64,000 nucleotides of DNA from Streptomyces sp. A 4/2 (GTDB lineage: Bacteria > Actinomycetota > Actinomycetes > Streptomycetales > Streptomycetaceae), in NCBI RefSeq assembly GCF_940670765.1, contig NZ_CALNVW010000043.1:1-64000 (forward strand), read 5' to 3'. This document shows, piece after piece, positions 32,920-40,604 of this stretch; the first letter of the stretch is position 1; each line of letters opens with the position of its first letter. A program made the position numbers and the translations under genes. The notes beneath the pieces are model-generated. The model did no database searches. It was not told where the DNA came from and saw only the letters and a program-made list of their open reading frames with translations.

Positions 32920-32936
32920 TTCCCGCTCAGCGGGAA
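32920..32936. promoter_or_regulatory. Palindromic operator before hsaA, site C
   Basis: TTCCCGCTCAGCGGGAA, perfect 8-bp arms around one base; the symmetry extends two bases further on each side (GG...CC). It lies 89 bases before the hsaA start and 124 bases from the IclR start, and matches sites A and B upstream of hsaE. Confidence 0.75.
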
Positions 32937-33024
32937 CCGGCGGTGTCGTTGCTCGCGTGCACCGTCGTACGGTCCTCAGCACTTCACCCCGCAGATCTCA
33001 CGAAGACAGGAAAAGGGGACCCGC

Positions 33025-34194
33025 ATGAGCGACGAGGAAGTCCTTCAGGCAGTCCGCGCACTCGCCCCCGCACTCCACGAACGCACCGACCGGGCCGAGG
33101 CGCAGCGCAAGGTGCCAGAGGAGACGATCAAGGAACTGGAGCAGACGGGCTTCTTCCAGCTGCTCCAGCCGAAGGCCTACGGAGGGCGCGCCGCGCACCC
33201 CGCGGTCTTCTACGAAGCCGTCAAGGAGATCGCGACGGTCTGCGGCTCCACCGGCTGGGTCGCCTCGGTCCTGGGCGTCCACCCCTGGCACGTCGCACTC
33301 TTCGACCCACGCGCCCAGGAGGAGGTGTGGGGAACGTCCCCGCTGACCCGGATCGCCTCCTCGTACGCCCCGAGCGGCAAGGTGACGGTTGCCGACGGCG
33401 GCTTCCGGATCACCGGCCGCTGGCACTTCTCCTCCGGCTGCGACCATGCCGAATGGGTACTCCTGGGCGGGCTCGTCACGGACGACGAGGGCCGGACCGT
33501 CGACATGCGGACCTTCCTCCTGCCGCTCGGTGACTACCGGGTCGACGACGTCTGGGACACCGTCGGCCTGCGCGGCACCGGCTCCAACGACATCGTCGTG
33601 GAGGACGCCTTCGTGCCCGAGCACCGCGCGCTGAGCTTCGGCCCGGTGAGCGCACTGAAGGTGCCGGGACACGCGCTCAACCCCGAACCCGTCTACCGGC
33701 TCCCCTACGCCACCGTCTTCACCACCACGATCTCCACACCGATCGTCGGCATCGCCCAGGGCGCGTACGAGTCGTACACCGCCGCCACCCGTGAGCGCTT
33801 CCGGGTCAGCTACGGCCAGAAGGTCGCCGAGGACCCCTTCGCGCAGGTACGCATCTCCCGCGCGTCCAGCGACGTCGACGCCACCTGGCTCCAACTCATG
33901 CGCAACGTGGGCGAGATGTACGCCGTCGCCGAGCGCGGCGACGAGCTCTCCATGCTGCTGCGCGCCCGTGCCCGCCGCGACCAGGTCCTCGCCACCGAAC
34001 GCTCGGTCGCGGCCGTGGACCTGCTGATGGAGAACGCCGGGGGCAACGCCATGCGCACCGGCCCCAACCCGGTCCAGCGCGCCTGGCGCGACGTGCACAC
34101 CGGCCGTGGTCACGCGGCCAACGACCCCGAGCGTGCCCTCGTACTCCACGGCCAGGCCGCCCTCGGCCTCGACATCCAGGACCCGATGCTGTGA
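33025..34194 (+). CDS. hsaA: Flavin-dependent phenol monooxygenase (HsaA)
   Basis: 389-residue group D flavin monooxygenase (acyl-CoA dehydrogenase fold). GFFQLLQPKAYGGRAAHPAV, VCGSTGWVASVLGVHPWHVA, EEVWGTSPLTRIASSYAPSG, HFSSGCDHAEWV, DVWDTVGLRGTGSNDIVVED and HAANDPERALV track mycobacterial HsaA closely. It hydroxylates the secosteroid phenol (3-HSA) to a catechol, using reduced flavin from HsaB. ATG 33025 has AAAAGGGGA just upstream. First gene of the hsaA-hsaD-hsaC-hsaB-kstD operon; its end overlaps hsaD (GTGA). Confidence 0.92.
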   Translation: MSDEEVLQAVRALAPALHERTDRAEAQRKVPEETIKELEQTGFFQLLQPKAYGGRAAHPAVFYEAVKEIATVCGSTGWVASVLGVHPWHVALFDPRAQEEVWGTSPLTRIASSYAPSGKVTVADGGFRITGRWHFSSGCDHAEWVLLGGLVTDDEGRTVDMRTFLLPLGDYRVDDVWDTVGLRGTGSNDIVVEDAFVPEHRALSFGPVSALKVPGHALNPEPVYRLPYATVFTTTISTPIVGIAQGAYESYTAATRERFRVSYGQKVAEDPFAQVRISRASSDVDATWLQLMRNVGEMYAVAERGDELSMLLRARARRDQVLATERSVAAVDLLMENAGGNAMRTGPNPVQRAWRDVHTGRGHAANDPERALVLHGQAALGLDIQDPML

Positions 34195-35063
34195 GCACCC
34201 CTGTGACCCTCACCCCCGAGAACACCTCACGTACCGCAGAGGCGGGCGGCCTGACCCTGCACTACCACGAGGCCGGACCCGCGGACGCGCCCGTGGCCGT
34301 GCTGCTGCACGGTGGCGGGCCCGGCGCCTCGGCCTGGTCGAACTTCGGCCGCAACCTGCCCGTCTTCGCCCAGCACTTCCGCACCCTCCTGATCGACCAG
34401 CCCTGCTTCGGCCGCTCCGACAAGACCGAACCCGACCGCGACTACTTCAGCTTCGCCGCGCACGCCGTGGCCGCGCTCCTGGACGAACTCGGCATTCCGC
34501 AGGCGTACTTCGTCGGGAACTCGCTCGGCGGCGGAACCGTGACCCGCCTCGCCCTCGACCACCCGGAGAAGGTCGCCAAGCTGGTCCTGATGGGCCCCGG
34601 CGGCATCTCGGTCAACCTCTTCGCACCCGATCCGACCGAAGGCATCAAGCAGCTCTTCGCCTTCTCGCTGGCCGCCGAGCCGACCCGTGAGCAGATGCGG
34701 ACCTTCCTCACCACGCTCGCCCACGACTCCTCGATCGTCACCGACGACTTCGTCGAGGAGCGGTACGCGCAGGCCACCGACCCCGACGCCAGGCTGGGCA
34801 ACGCCCGGATGGCCGCCGCGTTCGCCAAGTGGCCCGAGGGCACCATGCTGTGGCGCGAGGCCCACCGCATCACCCAGCCGACGCTGCTCACCTGGGGGCG
34901 GGAGGACAGGGTCAATCCGCTCGACGGCGCCCTGCTCGCCCTCAAGACGATTCCCGACGCGCGCCTGCACGTCTTCCCGCACTGCGGCCACTGGGCCCAG
35001 ACGGAACGCTTCGACGAGTTCAACCGCCTGGCCATCGACTTCTTCTCTCACCGATCCCACTGA
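34191..35063 (+). CDS. hsaD: meta-Cleavage product C-C hydrolase (HsaD)
   Basis: 290-residue alpha/beta hydrolase. The oxyanion region LLHGGGPGASAWSNFGRN, nucleophile Ser111 in GNSLGGG, Asp239 in GREDRVNPLDGA and His267 in CGHWAQ form the triad. MGPGGISVNLFAPDPTEG matches mycobacterial HsaD. It hydrolyses the 4,9-DSHA-type ring-cleavage product into the C/D-ring propionate (HIP) and 2-hydroxyhexa-2,4-dienoate. GTG 34191 overlaps the hsaA stop. A 9-bp repeat covers its stop and the gap to hsaC. Confidence 0.92.
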   Translation: MSTPVTLTPENTSRTAEAGGLTLHYHEAGPADAPVAVLLHGGGPGASAWSNFGRNLPVFAQHFRTLLIDQPCFGRSDKTEPDRDYFSFAAHAVAALLDELGIPQAYFVGNSLGGGTVTRLALDHPEKVAKLVLMGPGGISVNLFAPDPTEGIKQLFAFSLAAEPTREQMRTFLTTLAHDSSIVTDDFVEERYAQATDPDARLGNARMAAAFAKWPEGTMLWREAHRITQPTLLTWGREDRVNPLDGALLALKTIPDARLHVFPHCGHWAQTERFDEFNRLAIDFFSHRSH

Positions 35064-35093
35064 CTCCGCTGATCCCACTGATCCCACTGAGGG
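35049..35093 (+). repeat. 9-bp tandem repeat at the hsaD/hsaC junction
   Basis: Five copies: CACCGATCC, CACTGACTC, CGCTGATCC, CACTGATCC, CACTGAGGG. The hsaD stop TGA (35061-35063) lies in the second copy and the last copy becomes GAGGGG, the likely ribosome-binding site of hsaC. Confidence 0.75.
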
Positions 35094-35100
35094 GTTCATC

Positions 35101-35997
35101 ATGGACATTCGCTCGCTGGGCTACCTGCGCATCGGGACCACCGACCTCGCCGAATGGCGTACGTACGTCCTCGACATCCTGGGCATGGCCGAAGGCGCCG
35201 ACTCCACGGACACCGTCCTCAACGCCCGTATGGACGACCGGATCCGCCGCCTCTCCTTCGTCGCGGACGAGGCCGACCGCCTGCTCTGCGCGGGCTTCGA
35301 AGTGGCGGGCGCCCGCGCCCTGGCGGAGGCCGCAGCCGAGCTCGAAGCGGCCGGCGTCACCGTCAAGGCCGCCGACGACGCGACGCTCGCCGAGCGCCGA
35401 GTCCAGGGGCTCATCCACTTCGAGGACCCCGCCGGAAACCCCCTGGAGCTGTACTGGGGCCAGGCCCAGGACCACACCCCGCTCCACACCCCGTACGGCA
35501 ACCGCTTCGTCACCGGCGACCGGCTCGGCCTCGGCCATGTCGTCCTGCCCGCCCCGGACATGGAGACCACCGCCGACTTCTACGAGAACATCCTGGGCTT
35601 CCAGCTCCGTGACCGCATGAAGCTGCCGCCCGCCGCCGTACCGACCGGTGAACCCGGCCGCGACTTCTACTGGATGAACTTTCTCAGCCCCAACCAGCGC
35701 CACCACAGCCTCGGGCTCTACCCCGGCGCACTGCCGCCCGGCATCGTCCACTTCATGGTCGAACTGGAGACCCTCGACGACGTCGGCTTCTGCCTGGACC
35801 GGATGAACAAGGCGGGCATCCCGATCGCGTCCACCCTCGGCCGCCACTCCAACGACCACATGGTCTCCTTCTACGCCGCAGCCCCGGGCGGCTTCCAGGT
35901 CGAGTACGGCTGGGACGGCCTGATCGTCGACCCGGCGGCCTGGACCGCCAAGGAGATCACCGCGGACAGCTTCTGGGGCCACCAGTGGAACGGCTGA
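35101..35997 (+). CDS. hsaC: Extradiol dioxygenase (HsaC)
   Basis: 298-residue two-domain vicinal-oxygen-chelate dioxygenase. IRSLGYLRIGTTDLAEWRTY begins the first (structural) domain; the second carries the Fe(II) ligands His146 (LGHVVLPA), a His at about 201/202 (RHHSLGLYP) and Glu268 (QVEYGWD). RLPP-type LRDRMKLPPAAVP and ASTLGRHSNDHMVSFY follow mycobacterial HsaC. It cleaves the steroid catechol (3,4-DHSA) meta to the hydroxyls. ATG 35101 has GAGGGG upstream. Its stop overlaps hsaB. Confidence 0.93.
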   Translation: MDIRSLGYLRIGTTDLAEWRTYVLDILGMAEGADSTDTVLNARMDDRIRRLSFVADEADRLLCAGFEVAGARALAEAAAELEAAGVTVKAADDATLAERRVQGLIHFEDPAGNPLELYWGQAQDHTPLHTPYGNRFVTGDRLGLGHVVLPAPDMETTADFYENILGFQLRDRMKLPPAAVPTGEPGRDFYWMNFLSPNQRHHSLGLYPGALPPGIVHFMVELETLDDVGFCLDRMNKAGIPIASTLGRHSNDHMVSFYAAAPGGFQVEYGWDGLIVDPAAWTAKEITADSFWGHQWNG

Positions 35998-36470
35998 TCT
36001 CCCAGGACGACTTCAGGGAGGTGCTCGGCCGGTTCGCCAGCGGCCTCACGGTCGTCGCCGCCGTCGACAGCACCGGCCGGCCGGCGGGCCTGGTCTGCCA
36101 GTCCTTCGCCTCGCTCTCCCTGGATCCGCCGCTGGTCCTGCTCTGCGTCGGCAGGACCTCGTCCAGCTGGCCGAGGATCGAGGCCGCCGGGCGTTTCACG
36201 GTCAACGTCCTCGCCGGGGACCAGCAGGCGGTGTGCACGGCGCTCGGCCGCAGCGGCGACGACAAATTCGCGGGCGTCGACTGGACGCCCTCGGACCACG
36301 GTGGTGTCCGCCTCGACGGCGCCCTCGCCACCATCGACTGCGAGCTGTACGGGACACACGAGGCCGGTGACCACTACGTCGTCACCGCCCGCGTCCTGGA
36401 CCTCGACGCCCGCGAGGACGGCAGCCCGCTGCTGTACTTCCGGAGCGCTTACGGACAGGGGACGTTCTGA
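35985..36470 (+). CDS. hsaB: Flavin reductase for HsaA (HsaB)
   Basis: 161-residue flavin reductase. LGRFASGLTVVAAVDSTGRP, LVCQSFASLSLDPPLVLLCV, GRFTVNVLAGDQQAVCTALG and LLYFRSAYGQGTF are the same order of motifs as the paralogue at 18289. It reduces flavin with NADH for HsaA. GTG 35985 lies inside the end of hsaC (13-base overlap), so it is translationally coupled. Confidence 0.9.
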   Translation: MERLISQDDFREVLGRFASGLTVVAAVDSTGRPAGLVCQSFASLSLDPPLVLLCVGRTSSSWPRIEAAGRFTVNVLAGDQQAVCTALGRSGDDKFAGVDWTPSDHGGVRLDGALATIDCELYGTHEAGDHYVVTARVLDLDAREDGSPLLYFRSAYGQGTF

Positions 36471-36506
36471 TGCCGGCCGACGCCGCAGGAGAGAGGAGCA
36501 GCTGAG

Positions 36507-38180
36507 ATGGCTTCCCAGGAACACCCGTGCACGTACGACGTGGTGGTCGTCGGCTCCGGCGCCGCCGGATTCGCCGCCGCGATCACTGCCAGGCTGCGCG
36601 GCCTGACCGCGCTGATCGTCGAGAAGACCGACCGCTACGGCGGTTCCACCGCACTGTCCGGTGGTGCGATATGGGTCCCCGGCAACTTCCACCTGGACGC
36701 CGCCGCACTCGGCGACACACGCGAGAAGGCCCGCGCGTACCTCGACGCCACCGTCGGGGACCGGGTACCGGGCGCACGCAAGGACGCCTATCTGACCCAC
36801 GGGCCCCGCATGGTCGAGGAGTTCCACCAGAAGACCGAGGTGCGCTTCATGTACACCCCGGGCTACTCGGACTACTACCCGGAGCGGCTCGGCGGCATGG
36901 CCCTCGGCCGCTCCGTCGAACCACGGATCGTCGACCTCAAGCGGCTCGGCGAGGCCCGGCACACCCTGCGCCGGGCGGGACTTCCCACGTACGGCCTCAC
37001 CATCACCTCGTACGACTTCCGCTTTCTGAACATGTCGGGCCGCACCTGGGCGGGCCGCCGCAAGGCGCTCCGCTTGGCCGGACGTGCGGCCGGGGCGCTG
37101 CTCAGGGGACGGAAACTGCTCTCGCTCGGCGAGGCACTGATCGCCCGGATGCGGCTGTCGTACGACAGACTCGGCGGCGAACTGTGGCTGCGGACCCCGC
37201 TCACCGGTCTCGTCACGCAGGACGGCAAGGTGACCGGCATACGGGTCCAGCGCGACGGCCGGGAACAGACGATCCACGCCAGGGGCGGTGTGGTGCTCGC
37301 CTCCGGCGGCTTCTCGCACGACCAGCGGCTGCGCGAGAAGTACCTGCCCGCACCGACCTCGGCCGACTGGACCCACGCCTCGGAGGGCCAGACCGGCGAC
37401 GCGCTGCTGCTCGGCGAGGAACTGGGCGCCGCTACCGGCCTGCTCGACAAGGTGTGGGGTGCGCCGTCGCTCTGCCCGCCCGGGGAGAAGCCGTTCTTCC
37501 TGGTCGCGGACCGGGGCATCCCCGGCATGGTGATCGTCAACGCGGCGGGGGAGCGGTACGCCAACGAGGCCGCCCCGTACCACGATTTCGTGGACCGCAT
37601 GTATGCCTGTGACCGCCCCGACGCGACCACCGTCCCGTCCTGGATGATCCTCGACGCCTCCTCCAGGGCCCGCTACATCTTCGCCGGCCTCCTCCCCGGA
37701 CAGCCCTTCCCGAAGGCCTGGCGGGAGAGCGGCTTCCTGCGGCAGGCGCCGACTCTCGACCAACTGGCCGGGCAGCTCGGGGCGCCCGAACTGCCCGCCA
37801 CCGTAAGCCGTTTCAACGGCTTCGCAGCCGCCGCCAAGGATGAGGACTTCGGCCGGGGTGACAGCGTCTACGACCGCTACTACGGCGACCCGACCCTCCC
37901 CAACCCCAACCTGGCACCCTTGGCGAAGGGCCCCTTCTACGCGGTCCCCGTCCACCCCGGGGACATCGGCACCAAGGGCGGGCTGATCACCGACCCCGAC
38001 GCGCGGGTGCTGCGGGAGGACGGCACACCCGTCGACGGACTGTACGCCTCGGGAAACTGCGCGGCGGCGGTGATGGGTGCGACCTATCCGGGTCCGGGGG
38101 CGACCATCGGCCCGGCAATGGTCTTCAGCTGGGCGCCAGTCAACGCGATCACCGAGAGGCTGCACCGGGCCGCACCGTAG
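36507..38180 (+). CDS. kstD: 3-ketosteroid delta1-dehydrogenase (KstD)
   Basis: 557-residue FAD enzyme that introduces the 1(2) double bond into 3-ketosteroids. FAD motif VVVVGSGAAGFAAA near residue 12, YGGSTALSGGAIWVPGNF, a tyrosine at 116 (YTPGYSDYYPE) and Tyr527 in GATYPGPGATIGPAMVF align with the catalytic tyrosines of characterised KstD enzymes. VPVHPGDIGTKGGLITDPDA is also typical. ATG 36507 follows GAGAGGAGC. Last gene of the hsaADCB-kstD operon. Together with KshAB it opens ring B of AD-like steroids. Confidence 0.9.
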   Translation: MASQEHPCTYDVVVVGSGAAGFAAAITARLRGLTALIVEKTDRYGGSTALSGGAIWVPGNFHLDAAALGDTREKARAYLDATVGDRVPGARKDAYLTHGPRMVEEFHQKTEVRFMYTPGYSDYYPERLGGMALGRSVEPRIVDLKRLGEARHTLRRAGLPTYGLTITSYDFRFLNMSGRTWAGRRKALRLAGRAAGALLRGRKLLSLGEALIARMRLSYDRLGGELWLRTPLTGLVTQDGKVTGIRVQRDGREQTIHARGGVVLASGGFSHDQRLREKYLPAPTSADWTHASEGQTGDALLLGEELGAATGLLDKVWGAPSLCPPGEKPFFLVADRGIPGMVIVNAAGERYANEAAPYHDFVDRMYACDRPDATTVPSWMILDASSRARYIFAGLLPGQPFPKAWRESGFLRQAPTLDQLAGQLGAPELPATVSRFNGFAAAAKDEDFGRGDSVYDRYYGDPTLPNPNLAPLAKGPFYAVPVHPGDIGTKGGLITDPDARVLREDGTPVDGLYASGNCAAAVMGATYPGPGATIGPAMVFSWAPVNAITERLHRAAP

Positions 38181-38195
38181 ACATCGGGCACAGCC

Positions 38196-38233
38196 GGGCG
38201 GTATCTGTCACCACGGGCGGTACCTGTCCTTAC
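38196..38233. repeat. Imperfect 19-bp direct repeat after kstD
   Basis: GGGCGGTATCTGTCACCAC is followed directly by GGGCGGTACCTGTCCTTAC. Function unknown. Confidence 0.5.
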
Positions 38234-38308
38234 GGTGATGCCCGGACGGCGACACCCGACGGATACCGGGCCCTCGGGGCTGCGCTGTGGGGCCGGGGTG
38301 CCGCGGAG

Positions 38309-39301
38309 CTACCCGGCGAGCCGCTGGTCGCGGACCCCGGCCCAGCGCAGCGAGTCGCGGATGCCTTCCGCGACGCTGAACTTCGGCACCCAGCCGAGCA
38401 ACTGCTCGGCCCGGTCGCTGCGGGTGAAGGCGCCTGCCACGTCGCCCGGCCGCGGGCCGGTCTCGACCACCGCGACCGGCGGGGTGACCACGCTGTTGAA
38501 GGCGTCGACCAACTCGGTGACGGTGGTGCCCGTACCGGTGCCGAGGTTGATCACCGAGGACCTGGCGCCGTCCAGCGCGGCCTCGAACCGCTGGAGCGCG
38601 GCCACGTGCGCGGTGGCCAGGTCCCAGACGTGCACGTAGTCGCGGATGCCGGAACCGTCCCGGGTGGGCCAGCCGTTCCCGGTGATCCGGAACGGCACAC
38701 CCTCGTCATGTGCCTCGATCAGCTTGCCGAGCGCGTGACTGGGCCGCCGCAACTGGAGACCGGTGCGCAGCTCGGGGTCCGCGCCGATCGGGTTGAAGTA
38801 GCGCAGGGACAGGATCCGGATCGGCTGTGTGGCCGCGATGTCGGCGAACATGCCCTCGCAGACCGCTTTGGTGCGCGCGTACGGGCTCTGCGGCGCGATC
38901 CCGGACTCCTCGTCCACGCTGAAGTCCTCGCCCGGCAGATAGATCGAGCCGGAGGAGCTGAAGATCATCTTCTGGCAGCCGTTGCGGATCAGGTGACCGG
39001 CGAAATCCAGGCTCTTGGCCACGTTCGCCCGGTAGTAACCGATCGGGTCAGCGACCGAATCGGGCACCACGATCAGCGCCGCGCAGTGCACGACCGCCTC
39101 GATGTCCGGGTGTTCGACGAAGATCCGGTCCACCAGCTCGCCGTCAGCGATGTCGCCCTGGTAGAACGCGCGGTCCTCGGCGAACTCCCGACGGCCCGTC
39201 ACCAGACTGTCCAGGATCACCGGTGTGATGCCCGCGTCCAGGCAGGCGGAGGAGACCGTGCTGCCGATGTACCCGGCCCCGCCCGAGATCAGTACCTTCA
39301 T
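38309..39301 (-). CDS. galE: UDP-glucose 4-epimerase (GalE-type)
   Basis: 330-residue extended SDR sugar epimerase. VLISGGAGYIGSTVSSACLD binds NAD; SSSGSIY and the YARTK tyrosine-lysine pair form the active site; RILSLRYFNPIGADPE, GSGIRDYVHVWDLATAHV and NLGTGTGTTVTELV are GalE hallmarks. It interconverts UDP-glucose and UDP-galactose. ATG 39301 has AAGGAG 12 bases upstream; a TTG four codons earlier sits too close to that site. It is convergent with kstD and not obviously part of the steroid island. Confidence 0.9.
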   Translation of the reverse strand: MKVLISGGAGYIGSTVSSACLDAGITPVILDSLVTGRREFAEDRAFYQGDIADGELVDRIFVEHPDIEAVVHCAALIVVPDSVADPIGYYRANVAKSLDFAGHLIRNGCQKMIFSSSGSIYLPGEDFSVDEESGIAPQSPYARTKAVCEGMFADIAATQPIRILSLRYFNPIGADPELRTGLQLRRPSHALGKLIEAHDEGVPFRITGNGWPTRDGSGIRDYVHVWDLATAHVAALQRFEAALDGARSSVINLGTGTGTTVTELVDAFNSVVTPPVAVVETGPRPGDVAGAFTRSDRAEQLLGWVPKFSVAEGIRDSLRWAGVRDQRLAG

Positions 39302-39416
39302 GTCTGGGTTCAACTCCTTCTGTCCGCCCGTTGACCAGGTGGTTTTCGTACCGTGAGCCTAGCCCGGCCGGAGCCGACGGCACGGGTGGTGACCGGCCGG
39401 AGCGGATCATGGTGAA

Positions 39417-39929
39417 TCACACGCCGAGGTCGTCACGCATGGCGCGTCTCATCGCACGGAGCACGTCCCAGATCTCGTACTGGGCCCGGCTCGCCGTCTC
39501 CATCGCTTCGCCCGGTCCGGGAGCATCCTGCTCCAGGCGCTTGACCTGCCCGTAGACCTTGGTCAGGGCCTGGTTGACGGCACTCGCCCGTCCGAGTACC
39601 GCTTCGGGAGCGATCATCTGTGCTTCGGAGTAGCGGTCGCGGTGCGCGTTCTTCGCCTTGTCGAGTGCGTCGATGTCGGCGTCCTCCGCGCCGCGTTCCC
39701 TCAAGACGTGCAGGTGGTGATTGAGCGCGGTGGTGAACTGCCGGGCGTCACGGTTGAGATCTGTGTAACAGGTGCGCCGCAGTGAACGGTTCTCGCGCAT
39801 CTCCTCATGACTACGAACAAGATCTATTTCCCGGCGCTTCGCTCGTTCGGAGCCGCGCTGGGTGAGGAGCGATCCCCCCAGGGTTCCTGCGACACCCGCC
39901 ACCGCGATGATCACTGAGCTGAGATCCAC
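39417..39929 (-). CDS. Small membrane-anchored helical protein, unknown
   Basis: 170 residues. One N-terminal membrane helix (SSVIIAVAGVAGTLGGSLL) is followed by a basic stretch (RGSERAKRREID) and long predicted helices rich in charged residues, likely cytoplasmic coiled coil. No catalytic motif. Proteins of this shape are common and unassigned in Streptomyces. GTG 39929 with GGAG 7 bases upstream. No operon partner. Confidence 0.6.
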   Translation of the reverse strand: MDLSSVIIAVAGVAGTLGGSLLTQRGSERAKRREIDLVRSHEEMRENRSLRRTCYTDLNRDARQFTTALNHHLHVLRERGAEDADIDALDKAKNAHRDRYSEAQMIAPEAVLGRASAVNQALTKVYGQVKRLEQDAPGPGEAMETASRAQYEIWDVLRAMRRAMRDDLGV

Positions 39930-40283
39930 CGACGCACTCCGCCCCCGTCTTCGGCCACGTGCCCGCTACACATGGCCCGGAGCGACAAGTCTGCCGCTCC
40001 TCGGTGTGCCGGGGCCGCCCTTCTCGAAGTGGGTCGGGACGGCTGTACCGGAGTTGGGGGCGGGCGGTGACCACCAGTCACGCCCCACCTGTCGTCCACC
40101 CCATACATCAGGGCACGAGGACACGGCGGCACCGACCCGTTCGGGTGTCCGCCGTGTCGGGGTTCGAGGCCGGTCGTTGATCGGGATGCGGCCCGGTCGA
40201 CGTGGATCGGGCCGCATCCCGTGAGACACGGCGGGCACGGTCTGTACGAGCACCGGGGCCTGTCCCGGGCGGGGAGGAACTCG
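39930..40283. other. Divergent intergenic region with a strong hairpin
   Basis: No gene seen in 354 bases. The hairpin at 40182-40221 has perfect 14-bp arms CGGGATGCGGCCCG / CGGGCCGCATCCCG and a 12-base loop. Since the flanking genes diverge, it is not a normal end-of-gene terminator; it may attenuate transcription of the rightward gene or mark a lost gene. Confidence 0.6.
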
Positions 40284-40595
40284 ATGAAGGTGGACATGCT
40301 GGGTACGGGCAGCAAGGCGGCGAAGGCCGGTGTGCGAGCCGCGGTGCTGGGTGCGGTGGCAGGGGCCACGCTGCTTCCGGCCGGTGCCGCGCACGCGAGC
40401 GTCATCGGGGTCGGTGACGCGGTGTTCGGCAACGCCTGCGTCAACCAGGACCACGGGGTGCGCGCTGCCGGTGCCACGGTGACCGGGAGCGGAGTGGGCG
40501 GCGGCAACCACGCCGCTCTGCCGTTGAGCCTGCCACGCAACCACTGCGGCTCCAGCGGCATCGTCTGTACCGCCGTTTTCGGCTCCAGCGTCTGA
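40284..40595 (+). CDS. Small secreted protein, chaplin-like in size
   Basis: 103 residues with a signal peptide (AAVLGAVAGATLLPAGAAHA). The mature part, about 65 residues, has VIGVGDAVFGNACVNQ, Gly-rich TVTGSGVGGGNHAALPLS and a CG...C pair (NHCGSSGIVCTAVFG). The GDAVFGNACVN segment recalls chaplin endings, but the full chaplin domain is not evident, so I leave the family open. ATG 40284 has GGGGAGGA 6 bases upstream. Confidence 0.65.
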   Translation: MKVDMLGTGSKAAKAGVRAAVLGAVAGATLLPAGAAHASVIGVGDAVFGNACVNQDHGVRAAGATVTGSGVGGGNHAALPLSLPRNHCGSSGIVCTAVFGSSV

Positions 40596-40604
40596 CCTGC
40601 CGGG

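Noticed and set aside
35871..38165. Long minus-strand open frame opposite kstD and hsaB
   Set aside because: Antisense shadow; no family motifs, and it would overlap well-supported genes entirely.
40284..40595. Calling the small secreted protein a true chaplin
   Set aside because: It has a chaplin-like FGNACVN segment, but the rest of the conserved chaplin domain is not clear.
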